In this document: positions 1 to 7,421 of the stretch, piece after piece
Position numbering within the stretch: position 1 is the stretch's first letter
Layout: each line of letters opens with the position of its first letter
Assembly: GCA_039815465.1 (NCBI GenBank)
Contig: JBCBZG010000023.1
Location: 1-64,000, forward strand
DNA: 64,000 nt
Reading direction: 5' to 3'
Source of the DNA: Shimia_B sp039815465
GTDB lineage: Bacteria; Pseudomonadota; Alphaproteobacteria; Rhodobacterales; Rhodobacteraceae
Made by a program: the position numbers and the translations under genes
Notes under the pieces: generated by a model
Database searches by the model: none
What the model was told of the DNA's origin: nothing
Seen by the model: the letters and a program-made list of their open reading frames with translations, nothing else

Positions 1-1
1 G

Positions 2-886
2 CAGCTGCAAGAAGATCCATGGGATCTGGTGGCCGTGAAGTACCCGCTGGAATCCGTGCACAAGGGCCGCGTCACCAACATCACCGATTATGGTGCGTTT
101 GTGGAGCTCGAAGCCGGTGTCGAGGGTCTGGTCCACGTGTCCGAGATGTCCTGGACCAAGAAGAACGTGCACCCGGGCAAAATCGTGTCCACCTCCCAAG
201 AGGTTGAGGTCATGGTTCTGGAGATCGACGGTCAAAAGCGCCGCGTGTCGCTCGGCCTCAAGCAGACCATGCGCAACCCATGGGAGCTCTTTGAAGAGCA
301 GTTCCCCGTGGGCACGCAGGTCGAGGGCGAGGTCAAGAACATCACCGAGTTCGGTCTTTTTGTTGGCCTCGAAGGCGACATCGACGGCATGGTGCACCTC
401 TCCGACCTCACATGGGAAGGCCGTGGCGAGGACGTCATTGGCGACTACCGCAAGGGCGACGTCGTGCAGGCGGTCGTGTCCGAAGTCGACACCGACAAGG
501 AACGCATCTCGCTTTCCATCAAGGCGCTCGGCGGCGATCCGTTCGCGGAAGCTGTTGGCGGCGTGAAGCGTGGGTCGATCATCACGGTTGAAGTGACCTC
601 CATCGAGGATGGCGGCATCGAAGTGACATATGAGGGCCAGAAGTCCTTTATCCGTCGCTCCGACCTGAGCCGTGACCGGGCGGAGCAGCGTCCTGAGCGC
701 TTTGGCGTGGGCGACAAGGTCGACGTGCGTGTCACCAATATCGACGCAAAGACCCGCCGTCTGGGCCTGTCGATCAAAGCGCGCGAGATCGCGGAAGAGA
801 AAGAAGCCGTGCAGCAATACGGGTCGTCTGACTCCGGCGCGTCGCTCGGCGATATCCTTGGCGCGGCGCTCAAGGGCGACGAATAA
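2..886 (+). CDS. rpsA: 30S ribosomal protein S1, C-terminal part (5' truncated by window edge)
   Basis: Protein S1 helps the 30S subunit bind and unfold mRNA. The frame is open from base 2 and gives about 294 residues, so the start lies upstream of the window. Three S1 RNA-binding repeats are visible: one from VHKGRVTNITDYGAFVEL, one from GTQVEGEVKNITEFGLFVGL with the typical VHLSDLTW, and a more divergent last one around GDKVDVRVTNIDAKTRRLGL. A short acidic tail follows. Order and spacing match the C-terminal half of alphaproteobacterial S1. A strong hairpin follows the stop codon. In many Rhodobacterales ihfB lies just downstream, as here, but in this window a minus-strand gene is interposed. 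Confidence 0.97.
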   Translation, partial: QLQEDPWDLVAVKYPLESVHKGRVTNITDYGAFVELEAGVEGLVHVSEMSWTKKNVHPGKIVSTSQEVEVMVLEIDGQKRRVSLGLKQTMRNPWELFEEQFPVGTQVEGEVKNITEFGLFVGLEGDIDGMVHLSDLTWEGRGEDVIGDYRKGDVVQAVVSEVDTDKERISLSIKALGGDPFAEAVGGVKRGSIITVEVTSIEDGGIEVTYEGQKSFIRRSDLSRDRAEQRPERFGVGDKVDVRVTNIDAKTRRLGLSIKAREIAEEKEAVQQYGSSDSGASLGDILGAALKGDE

Positions 887-913
887 CCCGCCCACAGCGA
901 AAGCTAGACAAAA

Positions 914-942
914 GAAAGCCCCGCCATTTCGGCGGGGCTTTC
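914..942 (+). terminator. Rho-independent terminator of rpsA
   Basis: A perfect 12-bp stem (914-925 with 931-942) with a 5-nt loop ends in CTTTC and is followed by TCATTT. It starts 28 bases after the rpsA stop and before the convergent DUF4394 gene, so it probably serves rpsA and may work in both directions. Confidence 0.85.
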
Positions 943-982
943 GTCATTTAGGGACCCGGTTTTGGGTCCATCGAGATGCGCG

Positions 983-1837
983 TTACATGGCGCCCATGGA
1001 CACGGCAAACCCGGTGAAGTCGTCACGGCCCAGGTCAGCGAGCTGGGTCAGCACAGCGCTTTCCAGATCGATGGCGTATAGACCCGCGGTCGCTGCACCG
1101 TCCTTTTGCAGGATCGCGTAGGCGAGGTCGGTGCCTTCCTCGGGGGAGACGATGTCAAAGCCGCCCACTGGCAGAATATCGACGGCCTCACCGTTCATCT
1201 CCAGATAGCCGACGCTGGACAGCTCGCCCGCGTTGTTGGCCAGGGAGACCAGCGCGTTGGTTTGCGAATCAAGCACGTATTGCTTGGTCGTCGTCGCCGT
1301 CATGCCAGACACAGCGTTCGTGTAGGCGTTGGCAAAGACCTCCGGCACTTCGCCGAAGTTGGGGTCGTCGAACCCGTAAAACGTGTCGGTGAACTTGCGC
1401 ACGGAACCCGCGCGGTCATCCATGTCGCCGAAGCCTTCTGGGAAGTAGACGAGGTTCGTGCCGTCGCTGCCCACGGCGCGCACGGCGTCGATGGCGTTGT
1501 TGAAGTCAAACGCCACGGCGGCGTCTGCGTCGATGGCTGCGTCCTCCATGAACGTCGCGCCAAGGTCATTGAGCGTGCCGGTCATTGGGTCGATGTTGAA
1601 CACGCTGCCGCCGGAAAAGCCCACGAGCTCCCCCGTGACGGGACGGTAGGCAATCGCGCGCATCGGCACGCTGAGGTCCACGGTTTCAACCGTTGCGGGA
1701 TCGGAGAGGCTTGGCATGACCACGAGGGTTTGCCCGTTGTCAGCCAACGCGTAGCCCATCAGGCCGCTATGGCCGCCTGCGGAGGCTGCGCCAGTGGTCA
1801 GAGCAAGAACGGATGCGGTTGTGATCGTGCGAATCAT
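983..1837 (-). CDS. Secreted DUF4394 domain protein
   Basis: A protein of about 284 residues that starts MIRTITTASVLALTTGAASA, a clear Sec signal peptide with an AxA cleavage site. The mature part matches the DUF4394 pattern: a beta-propeller-like series of short beta-rich repeats with phrases such as RAIAYRPVTGELVGFS, VFNIDPMTGTLNDLG and AFDFNNAIDAVRAVGSDGTNL. The biochemical role of DUF4394 is not known. The open frame could extend to a TTG at 1870, but the ATG at 1837 puts the signal peptide at the N-terminus and is preferred. The gene converges on rpsA and shares the 1838-2208 spacer with the divergent ihfB. Confidence 0.8.
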   Translation of the reverse strand: MIRTITTASVLALTTGAASAGGHSGLMGYALADNGQTLVVMPSLSDPATVETVDLSVPMRAIAYRPVTGELVGFSGGSVFNIDPMTGTLNDLGATFMEDAAIDADAAVAFDFNNAIDAVRAVGSDGTNLVYFPEGFGDMDDRAGSVRKFTDTFYGFDDPNFGEVPEVFANAYTNAVSGMTATTTKQYVLDSQTNALVSLANNAGELSSVGYLEMNGEAVDILPVGGFDIVSPEEGTDLAYAILQKDGAATAGLYAIDLESAVLTQLADLGRDDFTGFAVSMGAM

Positions 1838-2208
1838 AGTGTCTTCCTGTCTTGTTGGATCGCCGCGCAAGCTGCGCGCCGTTGCATCACCTCAACCGCG
1901 AAACCCGGATTTGGTTTCATGGGACGCGTGACAAAAACGTGAAGCCCTGTGCGCCGCAGCTGTGCGAATCGCCCCGCATGGGGCGTGGGCGGCGGCGCCG
2001 TTCGGTGTCTTGTGACGTGGCCAAATCGCGAATTTTGCGGGCAAAACGCGCGCAGCGCAGGGCATTGGGGCTGTGAAAAGACATGCCGAATTGCGCAGAG
2101 GTGTTTCCGTGACGCTGTAAGTATGCGTATATTGCAGTGACGCGTGCGCCCGCCCGTTCACTCCGGGGGGCAGATGGCGCGAACGAAGGAAATGACACGG
2201 GGGCCCCC
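1838..2208. other. Divergent intergenic region between the DUF4394 gene and ihfB
   Basis: 371 bases with no convincing gene; the short ORFs here look like chance frames. It must hold the promoters of both flanking genes. An AT-rich patch with TATATT at about 2130-2140 is a possible -10 for ihfB, but no good -35 was found at 17 bp. The run of Gs and Cs right before the ihfB ATG leaves no classical Shine-Dalgarno except GAAGGA about 20 bases upstream. Confidence 0.4.
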
Positions 2209-2490
2209 ATGATCCGCTCGGAATTGATCCAAAAGATCGCGGACGATAACCCTCACCTTTACCAGCGCGACGTGGAAAAGATCGTGGCGACGGTATTTGA
2301 CGAAATCATCGACGCGATGGCTCGGGGCGACCGGGTGGAGCTGCGTGGCTTTGGCGCGTTTTCGGTGAAAAAGCGTGATGCCCGCGTCGGCCGGAATCCG
2401 CGGACGGGCGAAACAGTGCAGGTTGATGAAAAGCACGTGCCGTTCTTTAAGACCGGTAAGTTGCTGCGTGACCGTCTAAACGGAAGATAA
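2209..2490 (+). CDS. ihfB: Integration host factor subunit beta
   Basis: This 93-residue HU/IHF-family DNA-bending protein forms a heterodimer with IHF-alpha and bends DNA at promoters, recombination sites and origins. The sequence shows the family signature: MIRSELIQKIADDNPHL at the start, VELRGFGAFSVKKRDARVGR, and the RNPRTGE turn whose proline intercalates DNA. The ATG at 2209 is chosen because it aligns with IhfB N-termini; an upstream in-frame extension to 2137 has no family support. The lapA-like gene begins directly after the TAA, so the two are probably co-transcribed, an arrangement also common in other proteobacteria. Confidence 0.95.
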   Translation: MIRSELIQKIADDNPHLYQRDVEKIVATVFDEIIDAMARGDRVELRGFGAFSVKKRDARVGRNPRTGETVQVDEKHVPFFKTGKLLRDRLNGR

Positions 2491-2850
2491 ATGATCAAAT
2501 ACATCCGCTACCTGTTTTGGGGCGCCATTGCGTTGGTGCTTATCGTTGTGTCGCTGGCCAATCGCGGCTCGGTGACGTTGAACACGCTGCCATCGGGCCT
2601 GGGCGGTATGCCTGGCGGGGATATGGTGGCGTTCTCGGTAGATGTGCCGCTGTTCATTGTGATCTTGGTGTCCATCGGCGTGGGCGTGGCGATCGGCTAT
2701 ATCTGGGAATGGATACGGGAGTGGAAGCTGCGCAGCGCGGCCTCCCGCGGGCAGCGCGAGGCCCGCGAGCTTAAGCGCGAAGTGAAGCGCTTGAAGGGCG
2801 AAAAGCACGAGGGCAAGGACGAGGTCCTCGCGCTCCTCGACGACGCCTGA
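2491..2850 (+). CDS. LapA-like membrane protein (DUF1049)
   Basis: A 119-residue small inner-membrane protein with two hydrophobic segments, about residues 5-25 (YLFWGAIALVLIVVSLANRG) and 43-65 (FSVDVPLFIVILVSIGVGVA). A basic, probably coiled-coil cytoplasmic tail follows (AARELKREVKRLKGEKHE-like). This is the LapA/DUF1049 pattern; in Escherichia coli LapA works with LapB in controlling LpxC and lipopolysaccharide assembly. Whether that role holds here is inference, since no lapB is in the window. The ATG follows the ihfB stop with no gap and trpF starts 8 bases after the stop, so the three genes probably form one operon. Confidence 0.85.
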   Translation: MIKYIRYLFWGAIALVLIVVSLANRGSVTLNTLPSGLGGMPGGDMVAFSVDVPLFIVILVSIGVGVAIGYIWEWIREWKLRSAASRGQREARELKREVKRLKGEKHEGKDEVLALLDDA

Positions 2851-2858
2851 CAGCGACG

Positions 2859-3500
2859 TTGCCCGTAAGGATCAAGTTTTGCGGCCTCACGCGCGCATCC
2901 GATGTGGATGCGGCGGTGGCGGTCGGGGCGCAGTATATGGGCCTGAACTTTTTTGCGAAATCACCGCGCTATGTGACGCCTGCCCAGGCCGGTGGGCTGA
3001 GCGCGCGGGGGGCGGGTGGCTTGGTGTCGGTCGCGCTCGTGGTGTCGCCCGAGGACGCGTTGCTGGACGAGATCACGCAGAGCGCGGGCGTCGATATGAT
3101 CCAGCTCCATGGTCGCGAAACGCCAGAGCGGGTAGCGCAGGTACGTGCGCGCTATGGTCTGCCGGTGATGAAAGTGCTCGGCGTGGCGGAGGCGGGCGAT
3201 CTCGCAGCCATCGACACCTATGCCCAGGTGGCCGACCAGCTTCTCATCGACGCGAAACCGCCCAAGGGCGCGGACCTGCCCGGCGGCAACGGAATTGCGT
3301 TCGACTGGCAACTGCTCGCCGGGCGCGACTGGTCGCTGCCGTGGATGCTGGCGGGCGGTCTAACGGCTGCAAATGTGGCGGAGGCCGTGCGCCTGACCGG
3401 CGCCACGCAGGTCGATCTGGCCTCCGGGGTTGAAAGCGCGCCGGGCGTTAAGGATCCCCAAATGATGGCAGATTTCGCGGCGGCGTTAAGCGATCTTTAA
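2859..3500 (+). CDS. trpF: Phosphoribosylanthranilate isomerase
   Basis: TrpF converts N-(5-phosphoribosyl)anthranilate into CdRP in tryptophan synthesis. The protein has 213 residues, normal for this TIM-barrel family. Key motifs are IKFCGLT near the start with the catalytic cysteine, LNFFAKSPRYV, DMIQLHG, LLIDAKPP with the likely catalytic aspartate, and the phosphate-binding LAGGLTAANV and DLASGVESAPG. The only usable start in frame is TTG at 2859, 8 bases after the lapA-like stop. The set trpF, small ORF, trpB is recurrent in Rhodobacterales. Confidence 0.95.
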   Translation: MPVRIKFCGLTRASDVDAAVAVGAQYMGLNFFAKSPRYVTPAQAGGLSARGAGGLVSVALVVSPEDALLDEITQSAGVDMIQLHGRETPERVAQVRARYGLPVMKVLGVAEAGDLAAIDTYAQVADQLLIDAKPPKGADLPGGNGIAFDWQLLAGRDWSLPWMLAGGLTAANVAEAVRLTGATQVDLASGVESAPGVKDPQMMADFAAALSDL

Positions 3501-3523
3501 CCAGAATTGCGAAGGATTGGCGC

Positions 3524-3754
3524 ATGGACGCGCCAACCTCCCCCCTGTCGCCGGACCGATGGATCGAGACGATCTTTGCCTCCAAAGCCGCCCGCGACGG
3601 AAAGGTCGTGCGCCGCAGCCTGCACGACATCCAAAGATACGCAACGCTCGACCGCTTTACCCGCGAGGTCCAGCGCCGAGGCTATGCCGCGGTGCGCAAC
3701 GGCGACCAGATCGTCATCTTTTGCAATCAGGACGGCATCCGCCGCTTTGCGTGA
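3524..3754 (+). CDS. Small conserved ORF between trpF and trpB, function unknown
   Basis: 76 residues (MDAPTSPLSPDRWIETIF at the start, RNGDQIVIFCNQDGIRRF near the end). It lies 23 bases after trpF in the same direction and ends just before a cluster of hairpins that precedes trpB. I recall similar short proteins at this place in related genomes, sometimes labelled as phosphoribosylanthranilate isomerase by position alone; this one has no TrpF motif and is far too short for a barrel. No signal peptide or membrane segment is visible. It is basic and may bind nucleic acid or protein, but nothing shows which. Confidence 0.7.
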   Translation: MDAPTSPLSPDRWIETIFASKAARDGKVVRRSLHDIQRYATLDRFTREVQRRGYAAVRNGDQIVIFCNQDGIRRFA

Positions 3755-3757
3755 CGC

Positions 3758-3888
3758 AAATTCCTTTCAAAGGAATTTGGCAAGACTTTTGGAAAAAGTC
3801 TTCGGCAGCGCGGCGGCGGCGCCAAAGGACGAACCGGGGGCGCAAAATCCTTTGAAAGGATTTTGAGAAGGCTTTTTGCAAAAGCCTT
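3758..3888. repeat. Cluster of four uniform hairpins upstream of trpB
   Basis: Four separate inverted repeats, each with a perfect 9-bp stem and a 3-nt loop, at 3758-3778, 3782-3802, 3844-3864 and 3868-3888. They form two closely spaced pairs separated by a GC-rich linker. Stem sequences differ but share the CCTT/AAGG and CTTTT/AAAAG themes (the first and third nearly match, as do the second and fourth). They follow the stop of the small ORF. They look like a Rhodobacterales intergenic repeat, and could also act as transcription attenuators between trpF and trpB. Confidence 0.75.
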
Positions 3889-3959
3889 TTCCAGGCGCTT
3901 GCGTCTTTTCCTTTGCGGGCTAGGACGCTACCAGAGGGCGCTCAGGGAGAGGACAGACC

Positions 3960-5207
3960 ATGCCAGACGATCTGATGAATTCCTTTATGACGGGACCGGA
4001 CGAGCAGGGGCGCTTCGGTCAGTTCGGTGGGCGCTTTGTGTCCGAGACGCTGATGCCGCTCATTCTGGAGCTTGAGGCGCAGTATGAGACCGCCAAGACC
4101 GACCAGAGCTTTTGGGACGAGATGCATGATCTCTGGACCCACTATGTCGGGCGCCCTTCCCCGCTGTACCACGCTGAGCGTCTGACGGAGCGGTTGGGTG
4201 GCGCAAAGATCTACATGAAGCGCGACGAGCTCAACCACACGGGCGCGCATAAGATCAACAATGTGCTCGGGCAGATCATTCTGGCGCGGCGCATGGGCAA
4301 GACACGGATCATCGCGGAGACCGGCGCGGGCCAGCATGGCGTGGCGACGGCGACGGTCTGCGCGAAGTTCGGGCTGAAATGCGTGGTTTACATGGGCGCC
4401 CATGATGTGGAGCGTCAGGCGCCCAACGTGTTCCGCATGCGACTGCTCGGGGCTGAAGTGATCCCGGTGACAAGCGGGCGCGGCACGCTCAAGGACGCGA
4501 TGAACGACGCGCTGCGCGACTGGGTGACCAACGTCCGCGACACGTTCTATTGCATTGGCACTGTCGCGGGTCCGCACCCCTACCCGGCGATGGTCCGCGA
4601 TTTCCAGGCCATCATCGGCAAGGAAGCCAAGGAGCAGATGCTCGCCGCCGAGGGGCGCCTGCCCGACACGATCATTGCGGCCATCGGTGGTGGCTCGAAC
4701 GCGATGGGGCTCTTTTACCCGTTCCTCGACGACACAGACGTGGCGATCATCGGGGTCGAGGCCGGGGGCCGCGGTGTGAACGCAAAGATGGAGCATTGCG
4801 CGTCGCTCACAGGCGGCCGCCCCGGCGTGCTGCACGGCAACCGGACCTATCTGCTACAAGACGATGACGGGCAGATCCTCGAGGGTTACTCGATCTCTGC
4901 CGGGCTCGACTATCCGGGCATCGGGCCGGAGCATTCGTGGCTCCATGAGATTGGTCGCGCGCAGTATGTGTCGATTACGGACAAAGAGGCGCTCGCTGCC
5001 TTCCAGCTCTGCTGCGAGACCGAAGGCATCATCCCAGCGCTGGAGCCATCTCACGCGCTGGCCCATGTTGAAAAGATCGCGCCAGAGCTGCCCAAGGACC
5101 ATATCATCTGCATGAACATGTGCGGGCGCGGCGACAAGGACATCTTTACCGTCGCGAAGGCGCTGAATTTCGACATGTCTGACACCGAAGGGCGCCGCTT
5201 CGATTAG
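3960..5207 (+). CDS. trpB: Tryptophan synthase beta chain
   Basis: TrpB condenses indole with L-serine to make tryptophan, as the beta part of the alpha2-beta2 complex. It has 415 residues, normal length. The PLP-binding lysine is in HTGAHKINN, the phosphate-binding loop is GGGSNAMG, and ETGAGQHGVATA, GVEAGGRGV and LEPSHALAH are typical of the main TrpB1 group. The ATG at 3960 follows a GGAGAGG ribosome-binding site. trpA is not in the window, so in this organism it is encoded elsewhere or the operon has been split. A strong hairpin follows the stop. Confidence 0.97.
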   Translation: MPDDLMNSFMTGPDEQGRFGQFGGRFVSETLMPLILELEAQYETAKTDQSFWDEMHDLWTHYVGRPSPLYHAERLTERLGGAKIYMKRDELNHTGAHKINNVLGQIILARRMGKTRIIAETGAGQHGVATATVCAKFGLKCVVYMGAHDVERQAPNVFRMRLLGAEVIPVTSGRGTLKDAMNDALRDWVTNVRDTFYCIGTVAGPHPYPAMVRDFQAIIGKEAKEQMLAAEGRLPDTIIAAIGGGSNAMGLFYPFLDDTDVAIIGVEAGGRGVNAKMEHCASLTGGRPGVLHGNRTYLLQDDDGQILEGYSISAGLDYPGIGPEHSWLHEIGRAQYVSITDKEALAAFQLCCETEGIIPALEPSHALAHVEKIAPELPKDHIICMNMCGRGDKDIFTVAKALNFDMSDTEGRRFD

Positions 5208-5226
5208 AGGCCGTGCGTGGGGTCAT

Positions 5227-5249
5227 AGCGCCGCAAGGGTTGCGGCGCT
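5227..5249 (+). terminator. Terminator after trpB
   Basis: A perfect 10-bp GC-rich stem (5227-5236 with 5240-5249) with a 3-nt loop, 20 bases past the trpB stop. The tail is TGCCCCCCCTTG instead of a T-run, so it may be weak as an intrinsic terminator. Confidence 0.6.
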
Positions 5250-5297
5250 TGCCCCCCCTTGCTACCCCGCGTCAACCAACAACAGGCGAGGGCTGAC

Positions 5298-5807
5298 ATG
5301 GCCGATTTTCCCACAAGCTTCGACCGTGATGACCTGCTGAAATGCGCGCGGGGGGAGCTGTTTGGCCCCGGCAACGCGCAGCTGCCCGAGCCCCCGATGC
5401 TGATGATGGACCGCATCACCGACATAAGCGGTGACGGCGGGGTCCATGGGAAGGGCCATGTGCTGGCGGAGTTCGACATCACGCCGGACCTCTGGTTTTT
5501 CGACTGCCACTTCCCCGGCAACCCGATCATGCCCGGGTGCCTCGGCCTCGACGGACTATGGCAGCTCACCGGGTTCAACCTGGGCTGGCGCGGCTGGCTG
5601 GGGCGCGGCTATGCGCTGGGTGTGGGCGAAGTAAAGCTGACCGGCATGGTCCGCCCGGACCGCAAGATGCTGACCTACAAGATCGATTTCACCAAGGCGA
5701 TCCAGACACGGCGCCTGACCATGGGCGTGGCCGACGGGATCGTGGAGGCGGACGGCGAGCAGATCTATGCGGTCAAGGACATGAAGGTCGCGCTGAGCGA
5801 AAGCTAA
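5298..5807 (+). CDS. fabA: 3-hydroxydecanoyl-ACP dehydratase/isomerase (complete copy)
   Basis: FabA dehydrates beta-hydroxyacyl-ACP and isomerises trans-2- to cis-3-decenoyl-ACP, the entry to unsaturated fatty acids. It has 169 residues, full length. The catalytic histidine is in HFPGNPIMPGC and the catalytic aspartate in LGLDGLWQ, the classic hot-dog-fold active site. The ATG at 5298 matches FabA N-termini; the frame opens at 5259 but the extra residues have no family support. fabB and fabI, the usual operon partners, lie 3.2 kb downstream. A second, truncated tail of fabA at 7182-7406 stands nearer to fabB. Confidence 0.96.
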   Translation: MADFPTSFDRDDLLKCARGELFGPGNAQLPEPPMLMMDRITDISGDGGVHGKGHVLAEFDITPDLWFFDCHFPGNPIMPGCLGLDGLWQLTGFNLGWRGWLGRGYALGVGEVKLTGMVRPDRKMLTYKIDFTKAIQTRRLTMGVADGIVEADGEQIYAVKDMKVALSES

Positions 5808-5832
5808 CGGTCACACGCACAGGGGCGCCGCG

Positions 5833-6303
5833 ATGAAACGATTGCTGACATTGGCCGTCACCCATGGCGTGGCTCTCGGGCTCGGGTTCGGTTTGGGCGT
5901 CTATCTGTTGCCGATCCTGACCGCGCCACCGTCCCCCGATGCGGCCACGCTGGAGGCTATGGCTGCCGAGGCGGTGTATACGACGGAATTTCAAGAGGAT
6001 CTTCCCGGCAACGACTTTCTCCACTGGGGTCGCGGCACGGTGAGCCTGACCCAGTCGCAGATCATCCACGAAGGTGAATTGGCTCCCGGCCCTGACTACA
6101 TGGTCTATCTCGTGCCAGAGTTCGTGGTTGATGAGGCCGGTTTTGAGGCGCTCAAGGCGCAGAGCCGGGTCGTTGGGTCGGTGAAGACCTTTGAGGGTTT
6201 CGCGCTCGACATGCCCGACGGGATCGACCTGGACGCTTACACGACCGTTCTGGTCTGGTGCGAGGCGTTCGGGGAATTCATTGCGGCCGCGAAATACCGT
6301 TAG
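5833..6303 (+). CDS. DM13 domain protein, membrane-anchored or secreted
   Basis: 156 residues. Residues 1-30 form a signal peptide or anchor (MKRLLTLAVTHGVALGLGFG). The rest fits the DM13 domain: LHWGRGTVSL, YMVYLVPEFVV, GSVKTFEGFALDMPDGIDLD and a single cysteine in VLVWCEAFGEF. DM13 has been proposed to be a redox or electron-transfer domain with one conserved cysteine; this has little direct proof. The gene starts 25 bases after fabA and lies inside the segment that separates fabA from fabB, so it may be read from the fabA promoter even though its role looks unrelated. Confidence 0.75.
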   Translation: MKRLLTLAVTHGVALGLGFGLGVYLLPILTAPPSPDAATLEAMAAEAVYTTEFQEDLPGNDFLHWGRGTVSLTQSQIIHEGELAPGPDYMVYLVPEFVVDEAGFEALKAQSRVVGSVKTFEGFALDMPDGIDLDAYTTVLVWCEAFGEFIAAAKYR

Positions 6304-6402
6304 CCGCTGACGTCGCACGTCTGCGCGTGACGGGACATGACGCTGCCCATTGGCGGGCGGTGGCCGCGGCTGTGAGACACTGGCGGCAAAGCTTAAACGG
6401 CT

Positions 6403-6421
6403 GATCACAACAATCGTGATC
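6403..6421. promoter_or_regulatory. Inverted repeat upstream of the DUF3047 gene
   Basis: GATCAC at 6403-6408 and GTGATC at 6416-6421, separated by 7 bases, about 57 bases upstream of the DUF3047 start. It is short enough to arise by chance, but its place before a likely promoter makes it a candidate operator. A TATACT box lies at 6465-6470 with only a weak -35 (CTGCTT, 6442-6447, 17-bp spacer). Confidence 0.3.
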
Positions 6422-6477
6422 GGATGTGTTGAGACTGCTGGCTGCTTTGGGCAGGGGCTTCGTCTATACTCACTATC

Positions 6478-7158
6478 ATGTTTACGACTGATTTCATGAC
6501 CCGCCGAACCGCCCTATCCCTCGGGATAGGGGCGCTTGCTGCTTCAACCTTGCCGCGCGCTGCGAGCGCGCAGAGCGTCCCGTTCAGTTCCGGGTGGGAG
6601 CATTTGGTGTTCCGCCGGCTGGAGCCCAACACGTTCACGACGGGCGCGGATGGGGTGCGTGTGGTGGCAGAGGGCACGTCGTCGATCCTCTATCGCATCT
6701 TGCCGCCGGAGTTCTTTGGCAGCACCAGGTCCCAGTGGACGTGGCGTGTGGATAGCTCCGTCCCGCCATCCGACCTCAATGTGATCGGCGATGACGACCG
6801 AAATCTCGGCGTGTTCTTTGTGAACGCCACCGACAACGTGGCGGACCGGGTGCGCCCTGGCACGTCCATTTCACGCCTTATGCGTAACCGCGGGGTTCAG
6901 GTGCTGATGTATACGTGGGGCGGCAACAACCCTCAGGGCACCATTATCCCGAGCCCTCACGCGCCGGGCCGCTTGCGCAACATCGTCCAACGCCGCCCGG
7001 CGACGGGTGAATTCCGCGAGAGCGTGGATTTGGCCCGCGACTTCCCCCGCGTCTTCGGCGTAGAACTGCAGAACATCGTCTCGCTGGCGGTGTCATCGAA
7101 TAGCGAGAATTCAGGGCAGAAGGTAGACGCGCGGGTGAGTGACTGGGTGCTGGGGTAG
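6478..7158 (+). CDS. DUF3047 family protein with Tat-like signal peptide
   Basis: 226 residues from the ATG at 6478; an alternative ATG at 6496 would start directly at MTRRTALSLGIGALAAS. That stretch is a twin-arginine signal peptide ending in AASAQ, so export to the periplasm in a folded state is likely. The remainder (PFSSGWEHLVFRRLEPN, YRILPPEFFG, WTWRVDSSVPPSDL, DDRNLGVFFV) resembles DUF3047, a beta-rich domain of unknown function. The start at 6478 lies 8 bases after a TATACT box, so the message may be leaderless. The gene sits between the intact fabA and a broken fabA tail. Confidence 0.65.
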   Translation: MFTTDFMTRRTALSLGIGALAASTLPRAASAQSVPFSSGWEHLVFRRLEPNTFTTGADGVRVVAEGTSSILYRILPPEFFGSTRSQWTWRVDSSVPPSDLNVIGDDDRNLGVFFVNATDNVADRVRPGTSISRLMRNRGVQVLMYTWGGNNPQGTIIPSPHAPGRLRNIVQRRPATGEFRESVDLARDFPRVFGVELQNIVSLAVSSNSENSGQKVDARVSDWVLG

Positions 7159-7181
7159 GCCCGCGGTCATATTTCACGCAA

Positions 7182-7406
7182 GTGTGGCGCGGCTGGCAGG
7201 GGCGCGGCTATGCGCTGGGTGTGGGAGAGGTGAAGCTGACCGGCATGGTGCGGCCAGACCGCAAGATGCTGACCTACAAGATTGATTTCACCAAGGCGAT
7301 CCAAACCCGCCGTTTGACGATGGGCGTCGCCGACGGCATCGTTGAGGCCGACGGCGAACAGATTTACGCGGTCAAAGACATGAAAGTGGCGCTGAGCGAA
7401 AGCTGA
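7182..7406 (+). pseudogene. fabA': Truncated second copy of fabA (C-terminal 73 residues only)
   Basis: From WRGWQGRGYALGVGEV to MKVALSES the translation repeats the end of the intact FabA with one amino-acid change (L to Q in WRGWL), yet at DNA level there are about 23 synonymous differences over 73 codons. The N-terminal half, including the catalytic histidine and aspartate, is missing and the hot-dog fold would be incomplete, so it is not expected to work. The frame opens with a GTG by chance. The pattern shows two functional alleles that had diverged under selection before one was cut. A likely history is acquisition of a divergent fabA by recombination, with this piece left from the resident gene beside fabB. 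Confidence 0.85.
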
Positions 7407-7421
7407 GCCGCGGCACTGACA

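Noticed and set aside
1106..1942. Long plus-strand open frame opposite the DUF4394 gene
   Set aside because: Composition is histidine/arginine-rich as expected for the antisense of a coding GC-rich gene, and the minus-strand frame has a signal peptide and a recognised domain.
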